The position numbers and the translations under genes were made by a program. Under the pieces are notes generated by a model. The model made no database searches. It saw nothing but the letters and a program-made list of their open reading frames with translations, and was not told where the DNA came from. A stretch of 41,434 bases of DNA from Verrucomicrobiota bacterium (GTDB lineage Bacteria; Verrucomicrobiota; Verrucomicrobiia; Opitutales; Opitutaceae): the NCBI GenBank assembly GCA_028293565.1, contig JAQGON010000116.1, positions 1 to 41,434 on the forward strand. The letters run 5' to 3'. Below are positions 1 through 7,644 of the stretch, one piece after another; position 1 is the stretch's first letter, and every line of letters begins with the position of its first letter.

Positions 1-260
1 GGGATCTCATGGCGGTCGACGCATGCGATCACCAGGCCCACGACCATGATCTTGTCGGTGAGCGCATCCATCAGCTTCCCGAAGGTCGAAACCAGCCCGC
101 GTTTGCGCGCGAGATAGCCGTCCAGGCCGTCACCGATGGCGCACGCGATAAAAAGCCAGAACGCGAGCGACGCCGCCCCGATCCACTCGCAGTACATCAG
201 GCCCACGATGACGAACATCAGCGGGACCCGGGACAGCGTGATGAGATTGGGCAGATTCAT
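1..260 (-). CDS. pgsA: CDP-diacylglycerol--glycerol-3-phosphate 3-phosphatidyltransferase, 5' part only
   Basis: The reverse strand from the ATG at 260 reads MNLPNLITLSRVPLMF and stays open to the window edge, so about 86 N-terminal residues are visible. The CDP-alcohol phosphotransferase signature DG-x2-AR-x8-G-x3-D-x3-D is complete: DGYLAR, then eight residues, then GKLMDALTD. Two hydrophobic stretches flank it, as expected for this inner-membrane family. The family member that starts NLPNxLTxxR is normally PgsA, which makes phosphatidylglycerophosphate, the committed step to phosphatidylglycerol and cardiolipin. Another CDP-alcohol transferase cannot be fully excluded without the C terminus. 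It is divergent from coaD, with a palindromic repeat between them. Confidence 0.88.
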   Translation of the reverse strand, partial: MNLPNLITLSRVPLMFVIVGLMYCEWIGAASLAFWLFIACAIGDGLDGYLARKRGLVSTFGKLMDALTDKIMVVGLVIACVDRHEI

Positions 261-324
261 CCAAGGCAGCACGCTTGAGTTCGCGCATGCATTCGCAAGC
301 CAATCGTGCGCCAATTCCCGATCC

Positions 325-498
325 GTTTGAACAGAAGTGAACGAAGGCAACGAAGCGCCGCCCGTTTGCCACGTCCGGGTTGCAGGCGGGGTCCGAGGAT
401 TATTGGTTTCCGAACGCTCCTCCGCACCGGCCCCCGCCTGCAACCCGGACTCCGCGCACGAACAACGCTTCGTTACCTTCGTTCGCTTCTGTTCAAAC
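325..498. repeat. Palindromic repeat family A, copy 1 (complete)
   Basis: Two arms of 33 bp (325-357 and 466-498) are inverted copies differing at about two positions. Each outer end reads GTTTGAACAGAAG and continues with GAACGAAGG-type and AACGAAGCG blocks. The centre holds a second, looser inverted pair rich in CCGGGTTGCAGGC. It fills most of the 294-bp gap between pgsA and coaD. Related copies lie at 5682-5856 (complete), 5857-5996 (partial) and 37912-37942 (single arm). No open reading frame of its own is credible. Confidence 0.85.
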
Positions 499-554
499 TC
501 CGAGGTTTTCGGGATAGCGCCGCGCCGCGTTTCCTGCCTAGCTGGCCGCGACCC

Positions 555-1058
555 ATGCGCCACTGCATTTACCCGGGAACATTCGACCCCATCACCTACG
601 GTCACCTCGACGTGCTCGGCCGCGCCGCCAAGCTCTTCGATCGCGTCACCGTCGCCGTCGCCGACAATCCCGGCAAGGCCCCGCTCTTCACCGCCGCCGA
701 GCGCCTGGAAATGCTCCGGCCCAACCTCGCGAAATTCGCCAACGTCACGGTCACCACCTTCGACGGCCTCCTCGTGGAATTCTGCGCCTCCCAAAAGGCG
801 GACGCGATCATCCGCGGGCTGCGCGCGCTCTCGGACTTCGAGTTCGAGTTCAACATGGCGCTGATGAACCGCCACCTCCAGCCCAAGGTGGAGACGATCT
901 TCGTCATGCCGAACGAACAGTTCAGCTACACCAGTTCCTCGCTCGTGAAACAGGTCGCCCGCTACGGCGGCGATGTCGCGCACTTCGTCCCGCCCAACGT
1001 CGCCGCCGCACTGAAAAAAGCCTACGGTCCGGCGCAGAACGCCGACGACCGCGGATAG
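555..1058 (+). CDS. coaD: Phosphopantetheine adenylyltransferase
   Basis: This 167-residue protein catalyses the fourth step of CoA synthesis, joining AMP from ATP to 4'-phosphopantetheine to give dephospho-CoA. The start ATG at 555 gives MRHCIYPGTFDPITYGH, which carries the nucleotidyltransferase TxGH motif (TYGH). The C-terminal ISSSxVKxVA-type motif is present as YTSSSLVKQVARYGGDV. The central GLRALSDFEFEFNMALMNR segment is typical of bacterial CoaD, and the length matches the family (about 160-170). The frame is open far upstream, but those codons lie in a palindromic repeat and have no family similarity, so I chose 555. No Shine-Dalgarno sequence is visible. The other CoA genes (coaX, coaBC) are at the far end of the window. 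Confidence 0.96.
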   Translation: MRHCIYPGTFDPITYGHLDVLGRAAKLFDRVTVAVADNPGKAPLFTAAERLEMLRPNLAKFANVTVTTFDGLLVEFCASQKADAIIRGLRALSDFEFEFNMALMNRHLQPKVETIFVMPNEQFSYTSSSLVKQVARYGGDVAHFVPPNVAAALKKAYGPAQNADDRG

Positions 1059-1160
1059 TGAGTCCGGATCCGGGGCCTTGGCAGCCTCCGCGGAAATAGC
1101 TCGTTCGATGCGGCGACCGGATCCGCCGTAACTAATTGCCGTTCCTCGCGTCTAACCCGC

Positions 1161-2546
1161 ATGCCTTCGAAGAAGAGTTCCGGCGGATTAATCGTCATCC
1201 TGATCGTCGTCGTCGCCGCCGGCGCGGTCGGATGGTATTTCTGGAGGGAAAACGCCGAAAAACCCGCGGAATATACGATGGTCGCGGTCTCGCGCGGCAA
1301 TCTTACCCAGACCGTCACCGCCACCGGAACGCTTCAGGCCGTCACGACCGTCGACGTCAGCAGCCAGATTTCCGGCAACGTCGCCAAGCTCTACGTCGAC
1401 TGGAATTCGCCCGTGAAAAAAGGCCAGGTCCTCGCCGAAATCGACCCGTCGAACTACCAGACCGCCCTCAACCAGGCCGAAGGCCAGCTCGCCAACGCCA
1501 AGGCGAACTACGCGCTGATGAAGGCCAACGCCGACCGTACCGAGTCGCTCTTCAAGCAGCAGCTCGTGGCCCAGAGCGATCTCGACACGGCGGTGGCGCA
1601 GCTCGCCCAGGCCGACGCCCAGGTCAAGATCCAGAGCGCCCTCTACGACACCGCCAAGGTCAACCTCTCGCGCTGCACGATTTACTCGCCCATGGACGGC
1701 AGCGTCATCTCGCGCAGTGTCGATGTCGGCAACACGGTCGCAGCCAGTCTCAGCGCGCCGGTCCTCTTCCAGATCGCGAACGACCTTGCGACGATGCAGA
1801 TCGACGCCGCCATCTCCGAGGCCGACATCGGCAACGTGCAGGACAAGCAGCGCGTGACCTTCACGGTCGATGCCTATCCGAACCGCCAGTTCAACGGCGT
1901 GGTCTCGCAGATCCGCAACTCGCCGAAGACCACGCAGAACGTCGTCGTGTACGACACCATGATCGAGGTCCGGAATCCCGACCTCAAGCTCAAGCCCGGC
2001 ATGACCGCCAACGTCTCCATCATCGTCGCGAATCACCCCGATGTGCTGAAGGTCCCGAACGGCGCCTTGCGCGTCCACCTTCCCGATTCCCTGCTGCCCC
2101 CGAAAACGGGCGCCGACGGCAAGCCGGTCGCCGCCGCCAAGCCGCTGACGGACGACGAGCGCCGCAAGCAGATGCAGGACCTCATGCGCGACGCCGGCTT
2201 CGTGCGCGGCAATGGTCCGCCCACGCCCGACGTCCTCGCGAAGATCCAGGCCCTCGCCAAGGAGCGCGGCATCGAGCTCCCCGCCGGCCGCTTCGGCGGG
2301 ACGGGCGGCGGCGACGGCAACACGCCGGTCACGCGGACCCTCTACCGCCTGGTCGGCGGCGACGCGACCACCGGCCATCCGGAGGCGGTGTCCGTCAAGC
2401 TCGGCATCAGCGACGGCACTGCCACCGAGGTCCTCGAGGGCCTCAACGAAGGCGACCAAGTCATCACCTCCGCCGTCATTCCCGGCGCCAAATCGTCCGC
2501 CCCCGCGTCGAATCCCTTCAGCGGCGGCAGCCGCCGCGGCTTCTAG
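1161..2546 (+). CDS. macA: MacA-type periplasmic adaptor (membrane fusion protein)
   Basis: 461 residues. An N-terminal membrane anchor (about residues 8-28, GLIVILIVVVAAGAVGWYF) is followed by the barrel-sandwich lipoyl half-motif (VSSQISGNVAKLYVDWNSPVKKGQ), a long alpha-hairpin (about 95-165) and the second lipoyl half (IYSPMDGSVISRSVDVGNTV). A beta-barrel and a membrane-proximal domain (YDTMIEVRNPDLKLKPGM) complete it. In this family the adaptor links an inner-membrane MacB transporter to an outer-membrane TolC channel. The region after about residue 310 carries a hydrophilic insertion and a Gly/Ser-rich tail (FSGGSRRGF), common in this subgroup. The ATPase gene starts 20 bp downstream, so this is one operon. 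The cargo (macrolide, peptide or other) cannot be read from sequence. Confidence 0.9.
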   Translation: MPSKKSSGGLIVILIVVVAAGAVGWYFWRENAEKPAEYTMVAVSRGNLTQTVTATGTLQAVTTVDVSSQISGNVAKLYVDWNSPVKKGQVLAEIDPSNYQTALNQAEGQLANAKANYALMKANADRTESLFKQQLVAQSDLDTAVAQLAQADAQVKIQSALYDTAKVNLSRCTIYSPMDGSVISRSVDVGNTVAASLSAPVLFQIANDLATMQIDAAISEADIGNVQDKQRVTFTVDAYPNRQFNGVVSQIRNSPKTTQNVVVYDTMIEVRNPDLKLKPGMTANVSIIVANHPDVLKVPNGALRVHLPDSLLPPKTGADGKPVAAAKPLTDDERRKQMQDLMRDAGFVRGNGPPTPDVLAKIQALAKERGIELPAGRFGGTGGGDGNTPVTRTLYRLVGGDATTGHPEAVSVKLGISDGTATEVLEGLNEGDQVITSAVIPGAKSSAPASNPFSGGSRRGF

Positions 2547-2566
2547 CCGCCCGTCCGCATCCGCGC

Positions 2567-3328
2567 ATGGCCGCCGTCGTCCAGCTCGAGGACATTCACA
2601 AAACGTACGACTCCGGCGAGGTGCAGGTGCACGCCGTGCGGGGCGTCACGCTGGACCTGCACAAGGGGGAGTTCATGGCCATCATGGGCGCGAGCGGCTC
2701 CGGCAAGTCCACGCTCATGAACACGCTCGGCTGCCTCGACCGCCCCACGCGCGGACGCTACCTGCTCGACGGCGTCGACATTTCCCAACTCGACCGCAAC
2801 GAGCTCGCCGACCTGCGCAACGAGAAACTCGGCTTCGTCTTCCAGGGTTTCAATCTCCTCTCCCGCACCACCGCGCGCGAGAACGTCGAGCTGCCCATGC
2901 TCTACGGCGGGCGCCATTTCTCGGTCTCCGAAATGCACGAGCGCGCGATGAAGTGCCTCGAGATCGTCGGCCTGGCGAACCGCGCCGACCACTTCCCGAG
3001 CCAGCTCTCGGGCGGGCAACAGCAGCGCGTCGCCATCGCCCGCGCGCTGGTGAACCAGCCGCAGGTGCTTCTCGCCGACGAGCCGACCGGCAACCTTGAC
3101 AGCAAGACGTCGGTCGAGGTCATGGGTGTGTTCCAGAAATTGAACGACGAGGGGATCACGATCGTCATGGTGACCCACGAGCTCGACATCGCGCACTTCT
3201 GCCGCCGCAACCTGATCATGCGGGACGGCCGGGTCGTCAGCGACCTCCAGGTGACCGACCGCCTCATCGCCGAGCAGGAAATGGCCAAGCTCCGCGAAGC
3301 CGAGTCCGCCGCGAAGCTCACGGCCTGA
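2567..3328 (+). CDS. macB: MacB-type ABC transporter ATP-binding protein
   Basis: 253 residues from the ATG at 2567 (MAAVVQLEDIHKTY). Walker A is GASGSGKST, the Q-loop is in VFQGFNLL, the ABC signature is LSGGQQQRVAIARAL, Walker B is VLLADEPTGNLDS and the H-loop is VMVTHE. This is the LolD/MacB branch of ABC ATPases, which drives conformational work on substrates outside the membrane rather than import. In E. coli MacB this domain is fused to the permease. Here the two are separate genes, with the permease starting about 95 bp downstream. The frame is open upstream through macA, but that stretch is out-of-frame macA sequence and is not translated here. Confidence 0.93.
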   Translation: MAAVVQLEDIHKTYDSGEVQVHAVRGVTLDLHKGEFMAIMGASGSGKSTLMNTLGCLDRPTRGRYLLDGVDISQLDRNELADLRNEKLGFVFQGFNLLSRTTARENVELPMLYGGRHFSVSEMHERAMKCLEIVGLANRADHFPSQLSGGQQQRVAIARALVNQPQVLLADEPTGNLDSKTSVEVMGVFQKLNDEGITIVMVTHELDIAHFCRRNLIMRDGRVVSDLQVTDRLIAEQEMAKLREAESAAKLTA

Positions 3329-3330
3329 CC

Positions 3331-3420
3331 GTCGCACCCCAAATTCCGAATTCCAAATTTCGAATTCCAAAATCCGCTCCGCTCCCTCCGAAACCGAACC
3401 CCGAACTGCGAACTGCGAAA
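3331..3420. repeat. Low-complexity spacer of short direct repeats
   Basis: The gap between the MacB ATPase and permease genes contains tandemly arranged, slightly varied units of AAATTCCGAATTCC type (about 3341-3373), then GAACTGCGAACTGCGAA just before the permease start. It is strikingly AT-rich compared with its surroundings. No ribosome binding site is recognisable in it, although the permease ATG follows within 3 bp of its end. Confidence 0.6.
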
Positions 3421-3422
3421 AA

Positions 3423-4637
3423 ATGCGCCTCGCCTCCACCCTCACCGTCTCCTTCCGCGCCCTTCGCCGGAACGCCATGCGCTCGCTGCTCACCGCGCTC
3501 GGGATCATCATCGGCGTCGGCGCGGTCATCGCCATGGTCAGCATCGGCAACGGCGCCAAGTCCATGGTCGAGGCCCAGATCGCCGCCCTCGGGGAGAACG
3601 TGCTCCTGGTCTTCTCCGGCAGCTTCAACCAGGGCGGCGCGCGTTCGGGCGCGTTCGGGGCCGGGACGCTGACGCCCGACGACGCCGACGCGATCAGGCG
3701 CGAGGTGATGACGGTCATCGCTGTCAGCCCCGAGGTCCGCACCAACGCGCAGGTCCTCGCCAACGGGCTGAACTGGTCCACCCAGATCCTCGGCGAAGGC
3801 GCGGATTACCTCGCGATCCGCGGCTGGCCGCTCGCCGACGGCGCGATGTTCAGCGACGCCGATATCCGCAGCGTCGCCAAGGTCTGCGTCATCGGGCAGA
3901 CGATCGCCACGCAGGTTTTCCCCGACGGCTCCGTGATCGGCCAGACGCTGCGCATCAAAAGCCAGCCGTTCAAGGTGGTCGGGATTCTCGCCGCCAAGGG
4001 ACTGTCGGTGCAGGGCGCCGACCAGGACGATCTCGTGATCGTGCCGTACACGAGCGCGATGCGCCGTGTCTCGAAGCAGACCATGCTCCGGTCCATCACG
4101 ATCCAGGCCTCGTCCGCCGACACGATGAGCCTCGCGCAGAACGACATCATTGCGCTGCTGCGGCAGCGTCACCGGACCTCGGAAGGCACGGACGACTTCA
4201 CGGTGCGCAGCCAGGTCGAGATCGCGCAGGCGGCGACCGCGACCTCCAACACCATGACGCTTCTGCTCGGCGCGATCGCGGGGGTTTCGCTGATCGTCGG
4301 CGGCATCGGCATCATGAACATCATGCTGGTGTCCGTGACGGAGCGCACCCGCGAGATCGGCATCCGCCTCGCCGTCGGCGCGCACGGCCGCGAGATCCAG
4401 CTCCAGTTCCTGATGGAGTCGATCGTGCTGAGCGTGTTCGGCGGCACCATCGGCATTCTCCTCGGCATCGGAGTCTCGGAGCTGCTCTCGCGCATCAACA
4501 GCTGGCCGACCCTCGTGTCGACCACCGCCGTCGCCGTCGCCTTCGTGTTCAGCGCGGCCGTGGGCATGGTGTTCGGCTACTATCCGGCGCGAAAAGCCTC
4601 GCTGCTCGATCCGATCGAAGCTCTACGTTACGAATGA
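3423..4637 (+). CDS. MacB/FtsX-type ABC transporter permease
   Basis: 404 residues. The order is one N-terminal membrane helix (LLTALGIIIGVGAVIAMVSIG, about 22-42), a periplasmic MacB_PCD-type domain (about 45-270), then three C-terminal helices. The last block includes the family-typical GGIGIMNIMLVSVTERTREIG and ends GYYPARKASLLDPIEALRYE. This four-helix topology is that of MacB and LolC/E permeases. It works with the ATPase at 2567-3328 and the adaptor at 1161-2546. No outer-membrane TolC-type gene follows, so that partner must be encoded elsewhere or has been lost (see 4634-4732). Confidence 0.93.
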   Translation: MRLASTLTVSFRALRRNAMRSLLTALGIIIGVGAVIAMVSIGNGAKSMVEAQIAALGENVLLVFSGSFNQGGARSGAFGAGTLTPDDADAIRREVMTVIAVSPEVRTNAQVLANGLNWSTQILGEGADYLAIRGWPLADGAMFSDADIRSVAKVCVIGQTIATQVFPDGSVIGQTLRIKSQPFKVVGILAAKGLSVQGADQDDLVIVPYTSAMRRVSKQTMLRSITIQASSADTMSLAQNDIIALLRQRHRTSEGTDDFTVRSQVEIAQAATATSNTMTLLLGAIAGVSLIVGGIGIMNIMLVSVTERTREIGIRLAVGAHGREIQLQFLMESIVLSVFGGTIGILLGIGVSELLSRINSWPTLVSTTAVAVAFVFSAAVGMVFGYYPARKASLLDPIEALRYE

Positions 4638-4732
4638 TGCGCGCCACCGCCGCCGTGATCCTGCTGGCGCTCTCCGAAAAGACCACCGCCCCACCCCCGC
4701 ACAGCATGCACCTTCTCGCGGTGGACGGGTAG
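4634..4732 (+). CDS. Short ORF overlapping the permease stop, possible remnant
   Basis: The permease TGA overlaps an ATGATG start, an arrangement typical of translational coupling. The frame gives 32 residues that begin MMRATAAVILLALS, which resembles the start of a signal peptide, then turns into Pro/His-rich sequence and stops. A MacAB operon often continues into a TolC-like outer-membrane gene, so this could be the 5' stump of a lost one. It could equally be chance. There is no independent support for translation. Confidence 0.25.
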   Translation: MMRATAAVILLALSEKTTAPPPHSMHLLAVDG

Positions 4733-4812
4733 CGCGATTGGCCGTGGCGAGGAATGCCCGGGACTTTTTCTATCGCGGTCGGGCTCGTTCCCCGGAAAAT
4801 CCGCGTCGCATC

Positions 4813-5679
4813 ATGAGCCTCCGCCTTCCGTTGACCACCGCCGGCGCGCTTGCGCTGGCTTCGCTGCTCCGGGCCGGATCGCCCGGCGAGGATGCGTCCG
4901 CCCTCTACCGGGCGAAGAAATATCCCGAGGCTCGCGAAGCCTTCGCCCGGCTTTCCGCCGCCGACCCGAAAAACGCCGAGGCCCATTTCTATCTCGGTGC
5001 GATCGCCCAGCGGCGGGGCGACCTCGATGGAGCGCTGAGCGAGCTTGAAACCGCGACATCGCTCGATCCCGCCAACTCCAGTTATTTCCTCGAACTCGGC
5101 GGCGCCTACGGCGAGGCGGCCGAAAAGGCCGGGATGTTCGCGAAAATGGGCCTCGCCAAAAAATGCCAGGCCGCGCTGGAGAAAGCCGTCGAGCTGAATC
5201 CCGACAACCTCGTCGCCCGCAACGGGCTGGTCTCCTACTACCGTGCCGCGCCCACCTTCGTCGGCGGCGGCCTAAGCAAGGCCTACGACGAGGCGGAGGA
5301 AATCCGGAAGCGCGATCCCGTCATGGGGGCAAGCGTCCTTGGCCAGCTCTATCTCGCCGAAAAAAAATACGACCAGGCCTTCGCGATTTTCGAGGAAACG
5401 CTGAAGACGTCGCCGGACAGCTACCTCGCGCTCTACTCGGTCGGCCGCACCGCCGCGCAGACCGGCCAGCACCTGGATCGGGGCGAACAGGTCCTGCGCC
5501 ACTGCCTCGAACTTGCTCCCGGCAAGGGCGAGCCGAGTCACGCCGCGGTCCACTGGCGTCTCGGCAACCTCGCCGAAAAACGCAGCGACCCCGCGACCGC
5601 CCGCGCCGAATACGAATCCGCGTTGAAAATCGACCCCGCCTTTGTCCAGGCGCAGGACTCCCTGTCGAAATTGAAATGA
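4813..5679 (+). CDS. Exported tetratricopeptide-repeat protein
   Basis: 288 residues from the ATG at 4813. The N terminus (MSLRLPLTTAGALALASLLRAG) looks like a signal peptide. The rest is helical TPR sequence: AEAHFYLGAIAQRRGDLDGALSELETATSLDP at about 55-87, then LGLAKKCQAALEKAVELNPDN-type, AEKKYDQAFAIFEETLKTSPD-type and ATARAEYESALKIDP-type repeats up to the C terminus. TPR arrays bind peptides or proteins. No catalytic domain is visible and the partner is unknown. An upstream in-frame TTG at 4738 would add a charged leader before the signal peptide, so the ATG is preferred. A family A repeat begins 3 bp after the stop codon. Confidence 0.8.
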   Translation: MSLRLPLTTAGALALASLLRAGSPGEDASALYRAKKYPEAREAFARLSAADPKNAEAHFYLGAIAQRRGDLDGALSELETATSLDPANSSYFLELGGAYGEAAEKAGMFAKMGLAKKCQAALEKAVELNPDNLVARNGLVSYYRAAPTFVGGGLSKAYDEAEEIRKRDPVMGASVLGQLYLAEKKYDQAFAIFEETLKTSPDSYLALYSVGRTAAQTGQHLDRGEQVLRHCLELAPGKGEPSHAAVHWRLGNLAEKRSDPATARAEYESALKIDPAFVQAQDSLSKLK

Positions 5680-5681
5680 CA

Positions 5682-5856
5682 GTTTGAACAGAAGGTAACG
5701 AGGGCAACGAAGCGCCGTCCGTCTGCTGGGTCCGGGATGCGGGCGTGGGTTCCAAGGATTTTGGTTTCCGAACCCTCCTCCGAACCAGCCTCCGCCTGCA
5801 ACCCGGACTCCGCCCACGGCCGGCCCTTCGTTCGCTTCGTTACCTTCTGTTCAAAC
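5682..5856. repeat. Palindromic repeat family A, copy 2 (complete)
   Basis: The left arm is at 5682-5714 and the right arm at about 5824-5856. Both outer ends read GTTTGAACAGAAGGTAACGA on their own strand. The central segment contains TTTGGTTTCCGAACCCTCC and GCCTGCAACCCGGACTCCG, shared with copies 1 and 3. The element starts three bases after the TPR gene stop. With copy 3 it fills the 378-bp gap before the ABC importer; I see no gene in this gap. Confidence 0.85.
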
Positions 5857-5996
5857 TCCGAAGTTCGGCGGAGTCCGAGTTGCGGGTGCTAGGTCCAAAG
5901 ATCTTTGGTTTCCGAACCCTCCTCCGAACCAGCCTCTGCTTGCAATCCGGACTCCGCGTACGGGCGGCGCTTCGTTGTCTTCGTTACCTTCTGTTC
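5857..5996. repeat. Palindromic repeat family A, copy 3 (right portion only)
   Basis: This segment directly abuts copy 2. It repeats the central and right-hand part of family A (GGTTTCCGAACCCTCCTCCG, then CGCTTCGTTGTCTTCG, then TTACCTTCTGTTC) but lacks a left arm. It looks like a tandem partial duplication or a nested insertion of the element. Confidence 0.75.
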
Positions 5997-6057
5997 CACG
6001 ACCGAAGATCGAATTCATCCTCGTCGTTCGCCTATTCGCGCCTAACGTCAGAGGGGA

Positions 6058-6834
6058 ATGGCTGCGGCGCTCCTCGTTGAACTTCAAGACGTCTCCAAGC
6101 GGTATGGCGACGGGCCGGTCGTGCTCGAGCATGTCAATCTGTCCGCCGAGGCGGGCGAGTTCGTCAGCCTGATCGGGCCGAGCGGATGCGGGAAGTCCAC
6201 CCTCCTCCGCCTCATCGCCGGCCTGAGCCCGGTCACCCGCGGCGCGATCTCGGTCCACGGCCGCACGCCGGACGAAGCCGCGGCGGAACTCGCGTTCGTC
6301 TTCCAGGAGCCGACGCTGCTGCCGTGGCTCACGGTCGCGAAAAACGTGGCCTTGCCCCGCCGGCTCCGCGGCCTCCCGCCCTCCGAGCGCGCCGCCGTCA
6401 CGCGCCGCGTGCTCGAGCTGGTGCGGCTCGGCGACCGCCTGGAGGCGTTTCCGCGGCAGCTCTCCGGCGGACAGAAGATGCGGGTCTCGATCGCGCGCGC
6501 CCTTTCGCTCGCCCCGAAGCTGCTGCTGCTCGACGAGCCCTTCGGCGCCCTCGACGAAATGACCCGCGAGCATCTCAACGAGGAACTCCTCGCGATCCGC
6601 GAGCAGCAGGCCTGGACCGCTTTTTTCGTCACGCACTCCGTCGCGGAGGCGGTTTTCCTTTCCAGCCGGATCGTCGTCATGGCCGCCGGCCCCGGGCGGA
6701 TCCACACGGAGGTCGCCGTGCCGCTCGCTTATCCGCGCACCGCGGCGACGCGGCTGTCCCGCGAGTACCACGGCCTCGTCGCCGAAGTCTCGCGCCTCCT
6801 CCGCTCGGTCGAGGCGACCACCGCCGCGCGCTGA
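6058..6834 (+). CDS. NitT/TauT-type ABC importer, ATP-binding protein
   Basis: 258 residues. Walker A is GPSGCGKST (about 42-50), the Q-loop is FVFQEPTLLPWLTV, the signature is LSGGQKMRVSIARAL, Walker B is LLLLDEPFGALDEMTR and the H-loop is FVTHSVAEAVFLS. FQEPxLLPWxTV together with DEPFGALDExTR is characteristic of ATPases for nitrate, taurine, alkanesulfonate and thiamine-precursor uptake. A purine-rich AGAGGGGA lies immediately before the ATG, unusually close for a ribosome binding site. The permease gene begins 13 bp after the stop, making an operon with 6848-7639 and 7645-8619. Confidence 0.93.
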   Translation: MAAALLVELQDVSKRYGDGPVVLEHVNLSAEAGEFVSLIGPSGCGKSTLLRLIAGLSPVTRGAISVHGRTPDEAAAELAFVFQEPTLLPWLTVAKNVALPRRLRGLPPSERAAVTRRVLELVRLGDRLEAFPRQLSGGQKMRVSIARALSLAPKLLLLDEPFGALDEMTREHLNEELLAIREQQAWTAFFVTHSVAEAVFLSSRIVVMAAGPGRIHTEVAVPLAYPRTAATRLSREYHGLVAEVSRLLRSVEATTAAR

Positions 6835-6847
6835 AAATCCTCCCCTG

Positions 6848-7639
6848 ATGCCGAAGCGCCTGCTCCACCTCCTGCTCCCCGCCTTCACCGGCGCGCTCTT
6901 CGTCGCCATCTGGTACGCGATCCGGTACGCGATGTCCGAGGAGATGCGGTTCCTCCTGCCGACACCAGGGGAGATTCTTGCGGCGCTCCACGACAACCGC
7001 GACGCCCTCGGACGCGCGGCGCTCAACACCACCGAAGGCGCGCTCCTCGGCTTCGTCTTCGCCGTGGTCATCAGCGCCGCTCTCGCCCTGGCGCTCTCGC
7101 TGTCGTCGCTCGTGCGGATCAGCCTCTATCCGTACCTGATGATCCTGCAGATGACGCCCGTCATCATTTTCGCCCCGATCCTCGTCCTCTGGGTGGGCGC
7201 CGGGATCAAGAGCGTGGTCGTGATCACTTTCCTGATCTGTTTTTTCCCGCTCGTCGTCAACACGACGCAGGGGCTGATCTCGACCGACCGCAACCTCGTC
7301 GAACTCTTCCGGATGTACCGCGCGCGGCGCCTCCAGGAAATCCTCCACCTCCGCGTCCCGGCCGCCCTGCCCTATTTCTTCACCGGCCTGCGGATCGCCG
7401 CGACCCTCGCGCCGATCGGGGCGCTGGTCGGCGACTACACGGCCGGAAGCTCCGCGGGCGACGGCGGCGGCCTCGGCTTCCAGGCGATCATCTATTCGAG
7501 CCAGGCGAAATATCCCGCCCTGTTCGCCACCGCGGCCGTCACCTGCGTGCTCGGGTTTGTCTTCGTCGCCGTGGTCGTCAGCCTCAGCTGGCTCGCCCTT
7601 CACCAATGGCACGACTCGTACGAGCGCGCCGACACCTGA
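6848..7639 (+). CDS. NitT/TauT-type ABC importer, permease
   Basis: 263 residues with about six membrane helices. The first is LLHLLLPAFTGALFVAIWYAI, and an EAA-loop region is seen around TTQGLISTDRNLVELFRMY and LRVPAALPYFFTGLRIA. This is the BPD_transp_1 fold as found in SsuC, TauC and ThiX. LFRMYxAxxxQExxxLxxPAALPYxFxGLRIA is the usual coupling-helix sequence contacting the ATPase. The binding-protein gene starts 5 bp after the stop codon. Substrate specificity is not carried by this subunit. Confidence 0.92.
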   Translation: MPKRLLHLLLPAFTGALFVAIWYAIRYAMSEEMRFLLPTPGEILAALHDNRDALGRAALNTTEGALLGFVFAVVISAALALALSLSSLVRISLYPYLMILQMTPVIIFAPILVLWVGAGIKSVVVITFLICFFPLVVNTTQGLISTDRNLVELFRMYRARRLQEILHLRVPAALPYFFTGLRIAATLAPIGALVGDYTAGSSAGDGGGLGFQAIIYSSQAKYPALFATAAVTCVLGFVFVAVVVSLSWLALHQWHDSYERADT

Positions 7640-7644
7640 ACCTC

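Noticed and set aside
1188-2459. A 423-codon open frame opposite macA.
   Set aside because: Same composition artefact; macA on the plus strand has all its family motifs.
1136-2566. Upstream extension of the MacB ATPase frame through macA.
   Set aside because: It is out-of-frame macA sequence, Arg-rich and without similarity; the ATPase starts at 2567.
5680-6057. A riboswitch ahead of the ABC importer.
   Set aside because: The leader consists of family A repeats; I could not recognise a TPP or other riboswitch core by eye.
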